Assembly (NCBI GenBank): GCA_963708575.1
Contig: CAVPTB010000003.1
Coordinates: 558,001-622,000, forward strand
Length of the DNA: 64,000 bases
Source: DASVWZ01 sp963708575
GTDB lineage: Bacteria; Acidobacteriota; Terriglobia; Terriglobales; Acidobacteriaceae
Direction: 5' to 3'
Below are positions 61,096-64,000 of the stretch, piece by piece. Within the stretch, counting starts at the first letter, position 1; the number at the start of each line of letters is the position of its first letter. The notes under the pieces were generated by a model, which was given only the letters and a program-made list of their open reading frames with translations, did no database searches and had not been told where the DNA came from. Both the position numbers and the translations under genes were made by a program.

Positions 61096-62505
61096 CTACT
61101 TCCCGATACAAAAAGTGCTGAAGATCAAATTCAGGATGTCGTCGGTGGTGGTTGCGCCGGTGATTTCGTCGAGCGCCCGCAGCGACCCGTACATATCCAT
61201 CAGCACCATTTCATGAGGAACTTTGTTTTCGACGGCAATCTTCGCAGCGTCTAGCGCCGCAATCGACTGCCGGACTTTTTCCTGATGGCGAACGTTGGTG
61301 AGAAATCCGCCCTCCGCTTGGGCGCCAGCCTCACCGCCCACATACCGCAAGATCTCCGCTCTCAATTCGGAAATTCCTTGTCCCGTAACCGCCGAAGTGC
61401 GCACCAGGGGCAACTCGAAACTCGAAGCATGAAACTCAAAACCAAGGTCAGCTTTATTCCCGACCAGAATTGCCGCCCGGTCCCTTACCTGTTTCAGCAA
61501 TTCTTCATCGTCCGGGACGATCGTCTGCGAGCTGTCCACCACAACTAGCACCAGGTCTGCGTCCGCCCGCGCCTCCATAGATTTGCGAATACCGATGCTC
61601 TCCGCTTCATCGAGAGCGCGCCGAATCCCTGCGGTATCGACCAGCTTCACCGGAATCCCACCGAGCGCCACGGTCTCGCTTACCAGATCGCGGGTCGTGC
61701 CCGGCGTGGCCGTCACGATAGCTCGTTCTCGTTCCACCAGGCGGTTGAACAAACTCGACTTGCCAACGTTCGGACGCCCCACGATAGCCAGCGTCAATCC
61801 CTCATGAACAAGCTTTCCATACTGGAAAGATTCGGCCAGAGCGGCCAGTGGAGCGCCAATATCCGCTATGCGTTGCAATATCTGCGCGGATGGCATCACG
61901 GAGACGTCGTCTTCCGCAAAATCAATTCCCGCTTCAAGCACCGCGATCAGCTCTACCAGCTTCTGCTTGATGGGCTGCAGGCGATGAGACAACGCGCCTT
62001 CCAGCTGCTGCGATGCCACCTTGGCCTGATACAGCGTCTGCGAATCGATCAGGTCGCGCACCGCCTCCGCCTGCGTGAGATCGATCCGCCCATTCAGAAA
62101 TGCCCGCATGGTGAACTCACCAGGCTCGGCGATGCGGGCGCCACCAGCCACAGCCAGCTCGACGATGTGCCGCAGAATAACCGGCGACCCGTGCGCCGAA
62201 ATTTCAATGATGTCGTCAGTGGTGTAAGAGTGAGGCTTGGCAAAGTAAGTCACAACAACCTCATCGAGCCGCCCAGATGTAGCCGGCGCAACACCCAGGT
62301 TCGTCGCGGGCGTCTCCGGCACTGCAACGCCGCCGTCTGGCTCAATCAGCTCCCCAAACACCGCCCGCCCTGGCTCGAGCGCATGCTTCAAACGCAGCAT
62401 CGGGAGCGCAATGCTCTTTGCCTCCGTCCCTGCCAGACGCACCACTCCGATGCCGCCACGGCCCGCAGGCGTGGCAATCGCAACGATGGTGTCGTCAAGG
62501 TTCAC
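61096..62505 (-). CDS. mnmE: tRNA uridine-5-carboxymethylaminomethyl(34) synthesis GTPase MnmE
   Basis: MnmE with MnmG modifies U34 of certain tRNAs. The 469-residue protein starts MNLDDTIVAIATPAGRGGIGVVRLAG, has the helical domain LTQAEAVRDLIDSQT, the GTPase motifs GRPNVGKSSLFN, DTAGIRRALDEAESIG and NKADL, and the C-terminal FCIGK with the catalytic Cys. Around 61412-61446, between NKADL and VRTSAVTG, the coding sequence consists of five 7-nt repeats encoding a short loop (HASSFELPL region). mnmE-jag-yidC is the standard chromosomal cluster. Confidence 0.97.
   Translation of the reverse strand: MNLDDTIVAIATPAGRGGIGVVRLAGTEAKSIALPMLRLKHALEPGRAVFGELIEPDGGVAVPETPATNLGVAPATSGRLDEVVVTYFAKPHSYTTDDIIEISAHGSPVILRHIVELAVAGGARIAEPGEFTMRAFLNGRIDLTQAEAVRDLIDSQTLYQAKVASQQLEGALSHRLQPIKQKLVELIAVLEAGIDFAEDDVSVMPSAQILQRIADIGAPLAALAESFQYGKLVHEGLTLAIVGRPNVGKSSLFNRLVERERAIVTATPGTTRDLVSETVALGGIPVKLVDTAGIRRALDEAESIGIRKSMEARADADLVLVVVDSSQTIVPDDEELLKQVRDRAAILVGNKADLGFEFHASSFELPLVRTSAVTGQGISELRAEILRYVGGEAGAQAEGGFLTNVRHQEKVRQSIAALDAAKIAVENKVPHEMVLMDMYGSLRALDEITGATTTDDILNLIFSTFCIGK
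61412..61446 (-). repeat. Heptamer repeat inside the mnmE coding sequence
   Basis: On the plus strand AACTCGA (61412-61418), AACTCGA (61419-61425), AGCATGA (61426-61432), AACTCAA (61433-61439) and AACCAAG (61440-61446) run in unbroken 7-base phase. They are the CGAAACT family seen before rpmA and secF. The frame is preserved because the tract is 35 bases plus the flanking bases. Confidence 0.8.
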
Positions 62506-62552
62506 GAGCCGATTGTAATGGTTTTGATTAGCCGCAAGACGCCGTAGAGAAC

Positions 62553-63089
62553 TTAGCGTCTGCGGAAAGCCGGCTTCGCCGCCGCCGGCTTGTAGTTCTT
62601 CGGATAAACCACCAGACAGCGCCGTCCGCCTTCGCCCTGGCTCTCGGTATGCAAATCTTCCTGCTCCCGCAATGCCAAGTGGACAATCCGCCGTTCTCGC
62701 GATGACATGGGGGCAAACTCGTAAGGCATCCCGGTCTCGCGTACCCTTGCGGCCGCCACTCCAGCCGCAATGCGCAGTTCTTCCAGCCGCAGTGCCCGCT
62801 GGTTCATGCAGTCGAAGTTAATCTTTTCGTGCTCATTCCCTGGCAGCCGCAGCATTTCGATGGCAAGCAACTCGATTGCGCGCAGCAGCTCGCCACCGCG
62901 TTCCAGCAGCAAGGTCGAATCCGGCCCGGCCAGATCAACCAGAATTTCCGGACGCTCCCACTCGCGCTCTTCGGGCAGTGGAGGATCGACCGTAATGCGA
63001 TATTTCAAGCGCAATCCACCTTGCGTCACAACTCCACGGAGAAATTCATCAATCTTCTTGGCAGCGGCAATCTTGTCAGGAATTGGCAT
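62553..63089 (-). CDS. jag: Jag (KhpB-like) RNA-binding protein with R3H domain
   Basis: A 178-residue protein with a KH-like region (about 40-100: LKYRITVDPPLPEEREWERPEILVDLAGPDSTLLLERGGELLRAIELLAIEML) and a C-terminal R3H domain (PMSSRERRIVHLALREQEDLHTESQGEGGRRCLVVYPK). It binds single-stranded RNA. The N-terminal Jag-N domain found in Firmicutes is absent. The ATG at 63089 (MPIPDKIAAAKK) is preferred; the frame upstream to 63194 would translate the heptamer tract. No ribosome binding site is seen before it. Confidence 0.85.
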   Translation of the reverse strand: MPIPDKIAAAKKIDEFLRGVVTQGGLRLKYRITVDPPLPEEREWERPEILVDLAGPDSTLLLERGGELLRAIELLAIEMLRLPGNEHEKINFDCMNQRALRLEELRIAAGVAAARVRETGMPYEFAPMSSRERRIVHLALREQEDLHTESQGEGGRRCLVVYPKNYKPAAAKPAFRRR

Positions 63090-63094
63090 AAAAA

Positions 63095-63254
63095 AGCTGT
63101 CAGCTCTCAGCCATCCGCTTTCAGCAAACGCATCGTCGCAACGATGAGATCTGACAGCTAGAAGCTTGAGCTTTTCTCTCTTAACTCTTACCAATCAGCC
63201 TCCAGCAATGAGCCCCTTTCAAAGCTGAGAGCTGATAGCTGACGGCTGATAGCT
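63095..63254. repeat. Paired heptamer tracts forming a large inverted repeat between yidC and jag
   Basis: On the plus strand AGCTGTC, AGCTCTC, AGCCATC and two further units (63095-63129) are matched by GAGAGCT, GATAGCT, GACGGCT and GATAGCT (63227-63254). The pair GCTGTCAGCTCTCAGC (63096-63111) and GCTGAGAGCTGATAGC (63224-63239) is complementary at 15 of 16 positions with a loop of about 110 bases. It lies immediately before the yidC stop codon and the jag start. Confidence 0.8.
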
Positions 63255-64000
63255 TTACTTCTTCTCTTTCTTTCTCGCCCGTTTCTCCGCCAGTTCGCGC
63301 ATCTCGCGGCCCAGGCTTGTGCGATTCATGATCGACTGCTGGATGATCATGATCAGATTGCTTTCCGCATAATACAAATTCAATCCCGCCGCCAGCTTGA
63401 AGAAGATGAAGCCCATCATCAGTGGCATCATCAGGTTCATCATCTTCTGCTGCGCTGGGTCCATGCCGGTCTGCGGCGTCATACGCTGCGTCAGGATCAT
63501 GCTGCCCACCATCAGAATCGGCAGGATCAGCCACGGATCAGCCGATGACAAATCGTGAATCCAGAGCCAGTGCGCGTGACGCAAATCGAGTGCCGAAGCC
63601 AGCATGCTGTAGTAAGCGAACAGGAACGGCATCTGGATGACCAGCGGCAGACACCCTCCCACCGGGTTCACTCCTTCGCGCTTCATGAGCTCGCCGATCT
63701 CGGTGTTCATCTCCTGACGCCGCGGATCGCGCATGCTGTACTTCTTGTACTTTTCCTTGATCGCGTTCATCTGCGGCTGAATCTTCTGCATCTTCAGCGC
63801 CGACTTCATGCTCGAGATGCGCAACGGCAGCAACGCTCCCGTAATGATCAGGGTCTGCAGCACGATCGCCCAACCCCAGTTGGGCACGACGTGGTCATAA
63901 GTCCACTTCAGCCACAAGAACAGCGGGCGCGCGATGATGCCGAAAAATCCAAAATTGATCAGCCCGCGCAGGTCCTGCTCGGCCCCCACGATGGTCGGAA
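63255..64000 (-). CDS. yidC: Membrane protein insertase YidC (C-terminal part; 5' end beyond the window)
   Basis: YidC inserts proteins into the inner membrane with or without SecYEG. The visible 245 residues cover the conserved five-helix core: GWAIVLQTLIITGALLPLRISSMKSALKMQKIQPQM, GCLPLVIQMPFLFAYYSMLASALDLRHAHW and YYAESNLIMIIQQSIMNR, plus a Lys/Arg-rich tail for ribosome contact. The gene continues past position 64000, where the reading frame stays open (TIVGAEQDLRGL), so the large periplasmic N-terminal domain lies outside the window. Confidence 0.95.
   Translation of the reverse strand, partial: PTIVGAEQDLRGLINFGFFGIIARPLFLWLKWTYDHVVPNWGWAIVLQTLIITGALLPLRISSMKSALKMQKIQPQMNAIKEKYKKYSMRDPRRQEMNTEIGELMKREGVNPVGGCLPLVIQMPFLFAYYSMLASALDLRHAHWLWIHDLSSADPWLILPILMVGSMILTQRMTPQTGMDPAQQKMMNLMMPLMMGFIFFKLAAGLNLYYAESNLIMIIQQSIMNRTSLGREMRELAEKRARKKEKK

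Overview
The window is a chromosomal segment of about 58-60% GC (by eye). It most likely comes from an Acidobacteriota bacterium of the Terriglobia/Koribacter type. That assignment is an inference. It rests on the gene content: a secreted DUF5818-like protein, Big2 lipoproteins, streptogramin-lyase-like propellers, an ACE-like M2 peptidase, a 52-residue MKDPFEVLRAKEQEL-type coiled-coil protein and an ExbB-ExbD-ExbD-TPR cluster. No rRNA, tRNA, CRISPR array, prophage or insertion sequence was found. Most of the window is ordinary core chromosome with a secreted and envelope-protein overlay.

Layout. 0-9 kb: a PadR regulator and an isoprenylcysteine-methyltransferase-like gene, an MFS transporter, an OafA-type acyltransferase, intact gyrA and a secreted fibre-like protein. 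Four of these five accessory genes carry apparent frameshifts. 9-15.4 kb: small accessory genes, including a photoactive-yellow-protein-like PAS protein, a YtxH protein, a polyferredoxin, a TauE-type permease and a VapBC toxin-antitoxin pair with a palindromic promoter. 15.6-18.4 kb: rplU-rpmA-(cheX)-obgE. 18.6-26 kb: a 14-blade propeller protein, a Tat amidase, a Big2 lipoprotein and a histidine kinase-REC-PilZ hybrid. 26.3-33.4 kb: a housekeeping run nadD-rsfS-methyltransferase-rlmH-cobO-accD-folC-plsC. 33.5-38.7 kb: M2 and M3 metallopeptidases flanking a frameshifted DUF1624 gene. 38.9-48.9 kb: thrS-proC, a papain-like protease with a chagasin-type inhibitor, a phosphoesterase, a TrpF-like protein, tgt, yajC-secD-secF. 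49-52.8 kb: tonB-exbB-exbD-exbD-TPR lipoprotein, ending in a clear terminator. 53-61 kb: secreted and redox enzymes. 61-64 kb: mnmE, jag and yidC (cut by the window end), the usual mnmE-jag-yidC cluster.

The most unusual signal is a set of degenerate tandem repeats with a strict 7-nt period. They sit just upstream of start codons of otherwise ordinary housekeeping genes (rpmA, rsfS, accD, folC, secF, jag) and, in one case, inside the coding sequence of mnmE. The unit sequence differs between loci but the period does not, and several tracts also form inverted repeats. I know of no description of such elements in this phylum; the nearest concept I know is the heptameric STRR repeats of cyanobacteria. 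Second comes a tail-to-tail pair of a C1 (papain-like) cysteine protease and an I42 (chagasin) inhibitor, which may be a cognate enzyme-inhibitor module. Third is a PYP homologue that keeps the chromophore cysteine but has Phe in place of the hydrogen-bonding tyrosine.

Several promoters can be read directly: an extended -10 before gyrA, TTGACG-18-TAGAAT before rplU, CTGACT-17-TATACT before obgE, CTGACA-18-CATAAT before the M2 peptidase, and two apparently leaderless promoters with palindromic operators at padR and vapB. All functional statements are sequence-based readings made without database searches.
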